Below are positions 10,963-19,784 of a stretch of 64,000 bases of DNA, in pieces. Each line of letters opens with the position of its first letter. Within the stretch, counting starts at the first letter, position 1. The position numbers were made by a program, and so were the translations under genes. The notes below the pieces were generated by a model, which was given only the letters and a program-made list of their open reading frames with translations, made no database searches and was not told the origin of the DNA. This DNA comes from Perilla frutescens (lineage: Eukaryota; Streptophyta; Magnoliopsida; Lamiales; Lamiaceae), in assembly GCA_026008535.1 (NCBI GenBank), contig BRKX01000006.1:2254501-2318500 (forward strand), written 5' to 3'.

Positions 10963-11212
10963 ATGGCGATAACGGCTTATGCAACTGTAGTTTCAATCTT
11001 GAATACAATGGAAAATATCAAGATTCATCCTCTCCTTTCTACTTATTTCAATAAATACTCGATCGAGTCTCTCCGCGAAAAAGGTTGATTTCTTAGTGGA
11101 TTTTGTGGAGAAGTATTCAGATGCAGAGAGCGAAGAAGTAAAAAAAATTTTGAGGCGAATTGCAGATGTAACTCATGAAGCTGAAGAAATCATCAATGTC
11201 GAAGCAGCTTAA
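10963..11212 (+). pseudogene. Truncated, frameshifted N-terminus of a CC-NLR resistance gene
   Basis: From the ATG at 10963 the frame reads as the first ~40 residues of an Rx-N/R1-type coiled-coil domain (MAITAYATVVSILNTM ... IESLREK). A single extra base near 11083 then causes a frameshift; the adjacent frame carries on with VDFLVDFVEKYSD and RRIADVTHEAEEIINVE up to a TAA at 11210-11212. The pattern of short hydrophobic heptads followed by I-A-D-x-x-x-E-A-E-E-x-I is typical of plant CC-NLR N-termini. Such proteins are cytoplasmic immune receptors of 850-1200 aa. Here the NB-ARC and LRR parts are absent, so this is a captured or left-over fragment. It sits inside the 8.7-11.9 kb composite. 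Confidence 0.65.
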
Positions 11213-11242
11213 GAGAGAGAAAAAAGTAAGGTTGGAGAACTC

Positions 11243-11675
11243 GTTAGGTGCTAGTCAGGCGGTTGGAGGGCGCCTAGCGCCTAGGACGCCTAGTTGGAGG
11301 CCTAGGCGGGAGCCTAGGCGGAGTCCAGGCGTTTTTATTTTTTTTTATCATATATTATCATTTATATGTATTTATAATAAAATGACCAATAAAATCAATG
11401 AATTCAAATCTGCCATATTAATTTTTTTAAGCTCAGTTTCAGTGAGATTTTCATATTTTCATATTAGAAAAAAGGCGTTCTAAATGATTCGAACCCGCGT
11501 TCTTGTGATGAAGTACAGCGCGGCACCCAACTGAGCTAAGATAAGTTAGTGTTTTGAATACTCAAACTACAGATATATAAACAGACCGACTAATCAGCCG
11601 AGTAAACTATTTTCGCCACGACTGGGAGACGACTAGCGCCTAGGCGGGGCCGCCTAGGCCGAATTCTGCAACCAT
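11243..11675 (-). mobile_element. CCTAGGCG-rich repeat element, copy 1
   Basis: Both ends are dominated by CCTAGGCG words (GCGCCTAGCGCCTAGGACG on the left; GCGCCTAGGCGGGG and GCCTAGGCCGAATTCTGCAA on the right). Read on the minus strand it begins GCAGAATTCGGCCTAGGCGG, closely like the start of the second copy at 37765. The interior is AT-rich apart from a tRNA-like block. No coding capacity; likely non-autonomous. Confidence 0.65.
11474..11547 (-). other. Degenerate tRNA-like / SINE-like pol III promoter block
   Basis: On the minus strand TAGCTCAGTTGG (11538 to 11527) matches an A box and GGTTCGAATC (11495 to 11486) matches a B box. Their starts are 43 bases apart, as in a true tRNA (positions 8 and 52). 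The acceptor stem, D stem and most of the T stem do not pair, so it cannot be a working tRNA. It is best explained as a decayed tRNA gene or the head of a tRNA-derived SINE carried within the CCTAGGCG element. Confidence 0.55.
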
Positions 11676-12173
11676 GGAAAAAAGTGATGCAACTCATTAT
11701 AATAGATTTCATAAATTATGAAAATACCCCCAATTCATTAAAAAGTCACTATAATTACAATGCCACCGCATTTTTTAATCTTGGAGTGTATCTTGGCCGT
11801 CCAAATAGGCGAGATCTATGGATGAAATTGGTTCTCAGTTCTCACAAGAGGCTGTGGTTCTCACATGATCCCATCTCTCTCTCTCTATCTATATCTATAT
11901 ATATATATATATATATAACATAAGTATCTAGATGACAACATAGAGAATATGGTATAAAATGTTATTAGGTTGGATATGTTTGACTGAGATTATTTTTTAC
12001 CATATAAGATATCAATATTATGTTTGTTTTGGTATATTAAAATATACGTATTAGTAATACATTATTTGGTTATATTTATTAAATTCTCTATAAAATTTCA
12101 ATTCCTAAAATATCATTTAATTAGTTACCATATATTGTGTGAATATTCTTCAAAAATAAGATTCTAATTAATA

Positions 12174-12434
12174 CTCATTCCGTTTCGTTTTGATGGTTGT
12201 TTTATGAGTTTTATTTTATGTCAAAATGTTTGTTGTTTTAGATATTTTCACACCTTTTCTACCAAGTTTAACCCTACAAATATATAAAGAAATAAATTTT
12301 TGTCAACTTTTTAGGAAAATATGAGGGAATAAGATTTTATTTGATATAGAAGGAAGAGATACTTTAGTCTAAAAAATAATTGTTAATTCTAGATTAAAAT
12401 CATAAAACAACAAACATTATGAAATAGAGAGAAT
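12174..12434. mobile_element. MITE with inverted GTTGTTTTATGA arms
   Basis: The left arm (CTCATTCCGTTTCGTTTTGA, then GGTTGTTTTATGAGTTTTA) is mirrored by the right arm (AAAATCATAAAACAACAAAC, then AAATAGAGAGAATA). A TA dinucleotide precedes the left end, as expected for Stowaway-type elements. Non-coding, about 260 bp. Confidence 0.55.
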
Positions 12435-12610
12435 ATATGTAAGATTATTTAATCCTGAAATTTTTAATAATTATATATGGTATTACATATCATACCGAGT
12501 TAACACATGTCGGTCACCTTGCATAATCATTTATTTTGATCTTGCGATCAAATATAATATTAGAGTGTTATAGAATTTATAATAGAAGAATTGAAGGAAA
12601 ATTCTATAAC

Positions 12611-13152
12611 TAGGGGTGAGCAAAAGTACCGAGAATTGAGAACAGAACCGAACCGAATTAATTCAGTTTTTTCGGTTCGGTTCTTTTCAAAATTCGGTTC
12701 GATTCGATATTTTTTCTAGTAAAAATTTGATTTTTGGTTTCGGTTCGGTCAAGAGAGAAAATAACCGAACCGAACCGAATCGAACCGAAAAACCAAATTT
12801 ATATATATTAGCAATAAAAATACTCAATTTTGTTGGACTTTACAGTTTATTCGATTTTTTTTGTTGGAATTTATATATTTTTGGACTGTATTCAATTGTT
12901 TATTGGTGTTTTTTAAACTTGAATCTTGATAATTAGCTAATTCATACTTATACATATTTAATTATATCGAATAAATATAATTTGAATCAAAAAATTTAAG
13001 AAAAATTTCGGTTCAAAACCGAACCGAAATATTTCGGTCCGGTTTGGTTCTGATGAGAAATTCGGTTCGGTTCTATTTTTAAAAATTTCAGTTTTTTTCG
13101 GTTTAATATTTTCGGGACCGAACCGAACCGAAAAATCGAATGCTCACCCCTA
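12611..13152. mobile_element. hAT-type MITE with perfect 8-bp target duplication
   Basis: The element begins TAGGGGTGAGCA and ends TGCTCACCCCTA, a perfect 12-bp terminal inverted repeat. It is flanked on both sides by TCTATAAC (12603-12610 and 13153-13160), an exact 8-bp direct repeat as made by hAT transposases. The interior is full of GGTTCGGTTC / GAACCGAACC words near both ends with an AT-rich centre, and codes for nothing. Length is 542 bp. Confidence 0.85.
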
Positions 13153-14366
13153 TCTATAACACATATAGGGATAATATCTCACCGCATAGAGCACGACACA
13201 TCAACACATTATTATTATTTTTATAATAAAGGATTGGGAATTTTCCGAAATGGAGTTTATGGCCAAGAATTGCTGATTTGTTTGATATATGTGTATTTTA
13301 TGTCGACGTTTCTAATACGAGGCGTGACAGCTTTGAATAATGTGGTTCACAAAAATAGATACCAATACCCCATTGATGTTATTGCATTAAGATTTTTGCA
13401 TGCAGAAATTGCCGTTTTTAATTTAATGCCATGATTTAATTGATGTAGCTCAGTTTGGTTCTCATTATTTTGGTACCATAAATGGAAATAATTGGTGTGT
13501 GATGACATGTGAAACTTATATAAATAATATTATTATAAGATAAATTTCCATGACAATAAATGATCTAGAGGACAGATTAAATCAATTTGCTATGTGTATT
13601 CCATTATTAAGATTTGATTATGATTGATGGTTGCTGTCTAAATTCCACTTCATTAGTCCTTCATTATTGTTGCCTACATGATTATTTGTCATTTTTTAAA
13701 GAATGATATGCCTTTCACAAATAATTGTTAGGTAAATAAGAAACATAACAAGCTTAAAGGCATAATTATTTTATTTTTTTTTAATTGAGGGATGAGAGAA
13801 TAATGGAGATCGAACCCAAAACCTCAATCTTTTGTTTTGGAAGTCCACTGTTTGGGTGTCCCGAAATAAATAAAGGTGTAATTAAATATACTCTATTTTT
13901 TTATTTTTTTTATGTCGAGAGTAAACGGCAACCGCTGTTGAGATATGTGTTGGAATTAAATATAGTTTAGTACTTAAGTGTAGAAGTGAAACAGATATAT
14001 GTGCTTACTTAGATTAGAAGAAATCAAATGTTCAAAGGCAGATTTTCTTGTAAATGAGCTGGAGACAGATAAATAACTTGGAATAAGAAGATCACTCCAG
14101 CTTTCTAAAAAAAAAGCAAGACTGCAGCAGATGGTGTACTTTGGTGTTTTTTAATGTCTCAATTGGTAGGGGTAAATAGTGTAAAAAATTATTTGATTTT
14201 TTTCGATATTAAAGCTTTAAACATGTTTTATTATTATTCGAATTATAATAACATTAATATGTTACACAGATAAAGATAACAATACGATATGTAGCATGGA
14301 ATGCTCTGTCCTGCTAGTATATACCAATTTTAAATTAGTACTTGTGCAAAAGAAAACATTAATATG
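13153..14366. other. AT-rich intergenic DNA, no gene seen
   Basis: Only short open frames without recognisable motifs. The sequence is AT-rich with scattered T-runs. Confidence 0.5.
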
Positions 14367-14606
14367 CTCCCTCTGTTTTCATTAAAATGTCATTTTGAAT
14401 GAATGCACACACGGTAATAAATTAATTAAATTATCTAATACACCCTTACGTGAATACATTAAAGGAGTTAAATATAGATATTTGAAAGCATGAATGAGAA
14501 TAAATGTAAGAAAATGTGAATTTTCTCTTTTGAAATTATAGAATGACACTTTTTACAATAAAATTAAAATGGTATAATAACACTTATTCAAAAACGCGCG
14601 AAGTAT
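14367..14606. mobile_element. Stowaway-like MITE, second copy
   Basis: Starts CTCCCTCTGTTTTCATT, a Stowaway-style end, and contains GAATGCACACAC, GTGAATACATTAAAGGAG and AATGACACTTTTTACAATAA words in the same order as the reverse complement of 5279-5530. The right end is degraded. Non-coding. Confidence 0.6.
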
Positions 14607-14771
14607 TATTTTATGCTAACATACATTTATAAGCACATCCATAAAAATGATTTTGAGGTGTTTAATCTCAATTAGAATACAATATAATATGTAGTGATTA
14701 TAATATATGTGATTCACACCTAGTTGTTAGCATATTGGTGCTATTTTTGATGTGCTTAAACTCAATTGGCC

Positions 14772-14903
14772 GTAGACTCGTAGTCAATAATATATTACAT
14801 TTATTTATAAATTATATCATAAAAAAAGTGAGAAATTGTAGACTCGTAGTCAATAATATATTACATTTATTTATAAATTATAACATAAAAAAAGGTGAGA
14901 AAT
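14772..14903. repeat. Tandem duplication, 66-bp unit, two copies
   Basis: GTAGACTCGTAGTCAATAAT begins at 14772 and again at 14838, each followed by the same ATTACATTTATTTATAAATT sequence and an A-run. The copies are nearly identical, so the duplication is recent. Confidence 0.85.
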
Positions 14904-15379
14904 TGCTAGTAGGCTTCGAGAAAGTTTTGTTAGCTGGAGGCCTTGCCATGGTTTCAAGATTTAGATGCTTCCACCACCGACACATTCTATAAACTTGTAC
15001 AAACAAAACGCCTTCGCAAATTTGAACTATCTATTGTTAAGTTATATATAATGTATTGCTAATATGCATTCTTGTGGTTTGAATAATTCATGTTTCATGG
15101 TGAAAATCTATAATTGGAAAAAAGGGGATTCAAATTTATATCATGGTCTCCTACAATTTAGAGAGGGAAAAATATCACTAAACTACAATGTTCGTGAGGG
15201 AATATAGTTAAAGAAAAAAAAAAGAGTAACCAAACCTAACATAGGTTGGGGGAACCCTAGTTAGTGGGTGGTTGAGTTATACCCCTCCCTACACATAAGA
15301 GGCCAAAACTGTAATTTTACATAGGCATGATATGAATAAAATATAAGATTAAAATAGAAAATTTAGACTTAGTTCACAC

Positions 15380-15947
15380 TAGGGGTGTGCAAAATCGAAC
15401 CAAACTGAGCTATTTGGTTGGGTTGGTTTGGTCATTTTTTCTTTAATTTTGATTTGATTTTAATTATTAAAACCAAAATATAATTTGGTTTGGTTTCGGT
15501 TTAAATAAAAATATTTTGGTTAAACCTGAACCAGCCAATATGTGTATATATATGTGTAATTTATAATTTATAATTCTAATATTAATTATACCTAAATTAA
15601 TAAATTTTAAAGGAATTATATATCTAAAGAATATTATAATTCTAATGTTTAGTTTTAATTTTCTAGTTTTAGAATTTTTAAAACATTTACTTATTTAATA
15701 TATCGTTTGTTATGTATTGATTGCATGTTATTTTCTTTAGATAAAATTGTTTCGGAAAACAAAATAATCATTGAAAATTCAGTTAAACTGAAAACCAAAT
15801 CAAATTAACCAAAGAATTACAGTTTAGTTTGGTTCGGTTATATATATTATTTTGGTTGTTTTGGTTTGAATTTTTTTAAGAATTTTTTTATTTCATTTTG
15901 TTAATTTAGCTCGGTTTTGCACCGAATCAACCATTTGCACACCCCTA
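15380..15947. mobile_element. hAT-type MITE with 8-bp target duplication (one mismatch)
   Basis: Begins TAGGGGTGTGCAAA and ends TTTGCACACCCCTA, a perfect 14-bp inverted repeat. The flanks are GTTCACAC (15372-15379) and ATTCACAC (15948-15955), an 8-bp duplication with one substitution. The interior carries TTTGGTTTGGTT and AACCAAA words at both ends and an AT-rich middle. At 568 bp it resembles the 12611-13152 element in plan but differs in sequence. Confidence 0.82.
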
Positions 15948-15955
15948 ATTCACAC

Positions 15956-17210
15956 GAAATAAAGGCTGAAGAAAATAAAATGGGAAACAATACAACTTTT
16001 TTTTTTCTTTTTTCTTTTCTCGTTTGGGATAGGAGCGTTGGATCTTAAACTTGAGAAGTCTACCAGTTGCATAAGGGAAATGATACATGATTAGGTTTCT
16101 TTTACCTTTTCATAGAAATGTTAAAAAGGAGACTAGAAAAATGTTAAAAAGAAGAGTTATGGGTTTTTTTAAGAAAAAGAAGAGTTATGGTTAAGGGTGA
16201 ATCTATTCATAGGCTCTTTTTTTTTTTTTTTTTGGCAAAGTCTCTTGTTAGACATGAAAAATTAAAATACATAAAATAAATCAGGGGGTCAGGTCGTGGG
16301 TCAACCCGACCCTCAAAAAAAAAAAACACCAGAAACAGTATCACCCGACTAATAAATATCATTCCAAAGTCCAAAAGTATCACTCGTAACTATAATAAAT
16401 AACAAGAGTGTAGCTTGTCGTATATGAATTTATTTAATTCAAATTATGATTTATTCTTCCCAATTAATGTTCAGAGCTTAGGGACTTTTTAGAGTTTAGT
16501 TTTTTTTTTTTAATTTTACTAATTTTTTTAGGGGTTTTGGGGGGTTTTTTAGGGGTTTTGTTTTATTTTTTTTAGGGTTTAGATTTTTTTTTTTTAAGAT
16601 TTATTAATACAAATTAGGATTTATATTTAATTCAAAAACATTAATTATCGAGCACAGTGCACGAGCCCACACGTTAGCATCGGGCAAATACACTGCGCCA
16701 ATTGCCATATCAAAAAAATTAAATTAATTCATTTTAGTTTTACTGTTCCCTAATTCATTTTAATTTTAGCGTTCCCGAATTCATTTCAAGGTATATATTT
16801 AATTTAAAAAGATTAATTATCTCGCGAGTTGTCAAATTAAATTAATTAATTTTTTTCCCTCCATTTCTAATCAAACTTAACGGATGAAAGTATTGTCAAC
16901 ACAATTTTTTAGAGAACAATTTAACTGGCTGAACAAAAAGATAAGGGTTCCTAGAAAGCAATTCAGTCATTCTATGTGGTAACAAATGATATTTTAATTT
17001 GATATGTTACACATCGAAAAAAAATTATGAGTAGGGTTTTGAATTTTGATGGATGATGATATTGGCCTCACTCAAGGCTTTGACAAATAAGGTTCCTAGT
17101 TTGGAGAATGATCTACGTACTCTACATTATTATAGAAAATGTGCAGTTTCAATCAACTAAGATCCAATAATCAAGATTGTAGGTGAAGTAGCAGCTCATG
17201 GCAGTGAGGA
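15956..17210. other. Low-complexity intergenic DNA
   Basis: Long T-runs near 16207-16233 and 16499-16595, the latter mixed with GGGGTTTT words. No gene or clear element is visible. Confidence 0.5.
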
Positions 17211-17448
17211 ACTGCTCGGCTGAATTTCCCAGAAATCGACTCATTCATGTTAGAGGCTCCCGGCTAACTTGAGAAGCCCCGGACCAAATGCCCGCTCTAC
17301 AACCTAGAACAATCGCTAAAACCTGAAAGACTGCTCGGCTGAATTTTCCAGAAATCGACTCATTCATGTTACAGGCTCTCGGCTAACTTGAGAAGCCCCG
17401 GACCAAATGCCCGCTCTACAACCTAGAACAATCGCTAAAACCTGAAAG
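17211..17448. repeat. Tandem duplication, 119-bp unit, two near-identical copies
   Basis: ACTGCTCGGCTGAATTT begins at 17211 and again at 17330. Both copies continue through AGAAATCGACTCATTCATGT, GAGAAGCCCCGGACCAAATG and ACAATCGCTAAAACCTGAAA with only a handful of differences. The unit is markedly more GC-rich than its surroundings. No frame stays open through it. Confidence 0.88.
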
Positions 17449-17539
17449 ATTGCTACCTAGTTGAAGGAGAATTATGACAGTTCTTTCTCTCGAAGCAATC
17501 TAAGCTTGCTTATTTAAAGATAACATACTAAGCTTCTTG

Positions 17540-18180
17540 ACTGAATATTAGGGGCTTCCAAACATTAGCAGAAACATCAGTTCTTCTACCTCAGCCTAGT
17601 TGGACAAAGCAAATTCTGAAGAAACCTATTCACTATGTTCAAGTGGCACGATATCAGCAGCAACCGGGTATAAAGATCGCCAGCAAATTACCTCAAAAAA
17701 CCGTAGTCAAACAGCTGAACATGAATTATATGCATCTAGCAACGAAGTTGCAAATCTTGGTTCTTGGAGAACAGGGAAACCAAAGTTCAAAAATCAACCA
17801 GCTAAAGTCATATTTGACATTCGTGATTGGCCAACTCCAATAGAGAAATCACTATTGTTCAATTGTTTTCGTTATAACAAGTGAAACTCAACATACTGAT
17901 CAGTCCCCGTATATCAAACTAATGGTTCAAGAAGAAACGAGTGGATAATCAAATTAGTTTATATGATGGAAAGAAATCCATCTCTGCTATTCCTAGAGAT
18001 AATAACATATGAGTAGATTCCAAATTCCAGAAACCAACATATCAGTAGATTGAATTTTAGTGGTTTCTAAACATTAGCAAAAATTAAGAACCACCTCAAA
18101 AATCAAAACTCGGTAATCAAACAGCTGAAAAGGAATTATATGCATCTAACAACAACAAAGTTACAAATATTAGTTATTGA
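17540..18180. repeat. Diverged direct duplication downstream of TIC20
   Basis: A segment near 17690-17775 (CAAACAGCTGAACATGAATT then ATGCATCTAGCAACGAAGTT) is matched near 18092-18180 (CAAACAGCTGAAAAGGAATT then ATGCATCTAACAACAACAAA). Weaker similarity extends leftward (CAAACATTAGCAGAAA against TAAACATTAGCAAAAA). The first copy contains a 94-codon open frame of unknown nature, which the second copy does not preserve. Confidence 0.55.
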
Positions 18181-18284
18181 ATTTCAAAAAAACCAACATA
18201 TTTCAGCAGCTAAAAATCACAATTATTCAATGGCCACCGCAAATTACACAACATCGAGGCGCGAGATAAGATGAAATGAAAGTT

Positions 18285-18923
18285 TCACAACACTTGCCTG
18301 TCAGCAGCGTCGGCGACGATGGGCAGTCTGGGCAGCTGCCCGAGCAAGCACGACGAGGAGCCGTAAACCAAGCAGACCAAGAGGAACAAAAAGACGGTGC
18401 TATCCAAGCTCATCATCAGCTCCAATCCGACGCCGTCTCTCGGATTGAACGTCCGCTCCAGCAGGTCAGGGAAAATCAACAGCACGTCGAGAACTATAGC
18501 CTGCATAGTGTTGAACCTCACGTACCTGCTGAAATTAGGGTTCCTCACCACGACGAAATAGAGCGTGAGGAAAACCAGGAATCCGTTGAAGGGGAAGCTT
18601 TTGAAGACTCTAATCGCGGGGACTAACGGTTGGATGAAGGCCTGGAACGGGGCGAACTGCGTGATGACGTATTTGCCGTACTGGACGCCGTCGAAGAAGG
18701 GGTAGAAGTATGCGACCGCGGAGATTAGGCGGTCCGGCGCGTCGGCGGAGTTGCTGCCCTTGGATTGGACGGTGACGGTGGACCTTTTGGGGATTGCTGG
18801 TTTTCTCGCGAATGGTGATGGGGAGAGAGAGTGTGTGAGTTTTGTAGAGAGAGAAGATGAAGAGGACAGAGCTCGGTTATTGGGTGTGGTTGAGGGGAAG
18901 AGTAAAAGGTAACTCACGGCCAT
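18285..18923 (-). CDS. TIC20-V: Chloroplast inner-envelope translocon subunit TIC20 (TIC20-II/V type)
   Basis: Single-exon gene, 212 aa. Residues 1 to about 55 are Ser/Thr-rich, basic and acid-free, as in a chloroplast transit peptide. The mature part has four likely membrane helices: around YFYPFFDGVQYGKYVITQF, FNGFLVFLTLYFVVV, QAIVLDVLLIFPDLLE and STVFLFLLVCLVYGSSSCLL. The family block RNPNFSRYVRFNTMQAI lies between helices 2 and 3, and the chain ends IVADAADRQVL. TIC20 proteins form part of the protein-conducting channel of the inner envelope. The short length and C-terminus fit the TIC20-II/TIC20-V group rather than TIC20-I. TIC20-V is favoured only because remembered Arabidopsis gene order puts it beside FLA1, CFI68 and DEK. 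Confidence 0.85.
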   Translation of the reverse strand: MAVSYLLLFPSTTPNNRALSSSSSLSTKLTHSLSPSPFARKPAIPKRSTVTVQSKGSNSADAPDRLISAVAYFYPFFDGVQYGKYVITQFAPFQAFIQPLVPAIRVFKSFPFNGFLVFLTLYFVVVRNPNFSRYVRFNTMQAIVLDVLLIFPDLLERTFNPRDGVGLELMMSLDSTVFLFLLVCLVYGSSSCLLGQLPRLPIVADAADRQVL

Positions 18924-19082
18924 CTCTAGCGATGAGAGAGAATGGCCAACAAAAATTCTGACTTTGCTGAATCACAGATTTCTCACACTTCTGAGATTGA
19001 AGAGAGAGAGAGAGTCATCGGCCCTTTATTGGACCATATTTTGCTAGATATTTGGAGATACTAAAAAATAAGAAAGCCCATA

Positions 19083-19480
19083 TTAATTTGGAGATACTAT
19101 ATGAGCCAAATCAAGTTCAAACATTCATATCTTTAAATTTATTTGAAATGATATTGACCTTTAACAATTATATTTGAACTTATTTGATTTGTTTAAATTT
19201 ATTTGAAATGATATTGACCTTTAATAATTATATTTGAACTTATTTGATTAGCTGCCGAGTCAAACTTAGACGAGATTTAATCAAGTCAAACACGAGTCGA
19301 GCTCGAATAGTTTGATATTTTAATATACATTTCCTTAATTTTTTACTTATTAAGCCGAGCTCCATATTTTATCAAACACAAAATTATATTCAACCTTGTT
19401 TAATATGTTTATCGAATCAAGCTCAGATGAGCTTTTAACGAACGGACACGAGTAAGGTGTCGAGCAATTTGATTTGATTT
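19083..19480 (+). repeat. GAGTCGAGCTCGAA-type repeat, copy 2, with internal duplication
   Basis: Same order of segments as 604-800 (AAATTTATTTGAAATGATAT, then GAGTCGAGCTCGAATAGTTT, then TTTGATATTTTAATATACAT), continuing through CCGAGCTCCATATTTTATCA to CGGACACGAG. Within it a unit of about 70 bases beginning TTTAAATTTATTTGAAATGA is tandemly duplicated (19132-19190 and 19191-19250). Non-coding. Confidence 0.65.
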
Positions 19481-19574
19481 TCAGCCATATGTGTACAATA
19501 TCATAGTCGAGCATTGAACTCAACAGAGCTACACTTCAAGTGAATCTACTAGAGCCATCATACATATAACTATA

Positions 19575-19700
19575 ACACAAAAAAACTCGTGTCAGACCAT
19601 CTGATGACGGATCCAATAACGTATTTATAATTCTTTTGGTGTTTGGTTACGTTTGGATCCAAATACGAGTACAAAACTCCCCCAGCTGATAATTAGGCGT
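19575..19700. repeat. GTCAGACCRTCTGA-type repeat end
   Basis: The stretch AACACAAAAAAACTCGTGTC followed by AGACCATCTGATG resembles AACACAAAAACTCTCGTC followed by AGACCGTCTGACAGG at 41940. The rest of the two blocks is only weakly similar. Probably a fragment of a short MITE family. Confidence 0.4.
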
Positions 19701-19784
19701 GCAGTCGAGATTCGTCTAGCAACGGACGCTACGCTACCAAAGTATATCAGCTGATGAGGGAAGGCACTCCCAACAGATTTGTTG

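Larger units (their letters stand above)
8737..11925. mobile_element. Composite repeat unit with inverted ends and internal TTTTAGCACT arrays
   Basis: The left end (about 8737-8885, read +) is a CT microsatellite, a (TA)n run, then GGATTGGATTCC, GAGAATCGAGAACCAAT and ATTTGGACGGTCAAGAT. The right end (about 11765-11925, read -) has the same order: (TA)n, a GA microsatellite, GAGAACTGAGAACCAAT and ATTTGGACGGCCAAGAT. The two ends face each other across about 3.2 kb. Inside are blocks of a repeated TTTTAGCACT motif, a broken CC-NLR fragment and a CCTAGGCG-type element. The terminal sequence looks like a dispersed family resembling some plant Helitron ends; gene-fragment capture would fit that, but inverted ends would not. 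It may instead be two separate copies in opposite orientation. Confidence 0.45.

Noticed and set aside
11474..11547. Functional tRNA gene
   Set aside because: A and B boxes are fine but acceptor, D and T stems do not pair.
17600..17884. Possible copia RNase H remnant (94 codons)
   Set aside because: Only loose resemblance (ELYASSNEVANLGSW-type ending); no catalytic motif and the paralogous copy at 18092 does not keep the frame.
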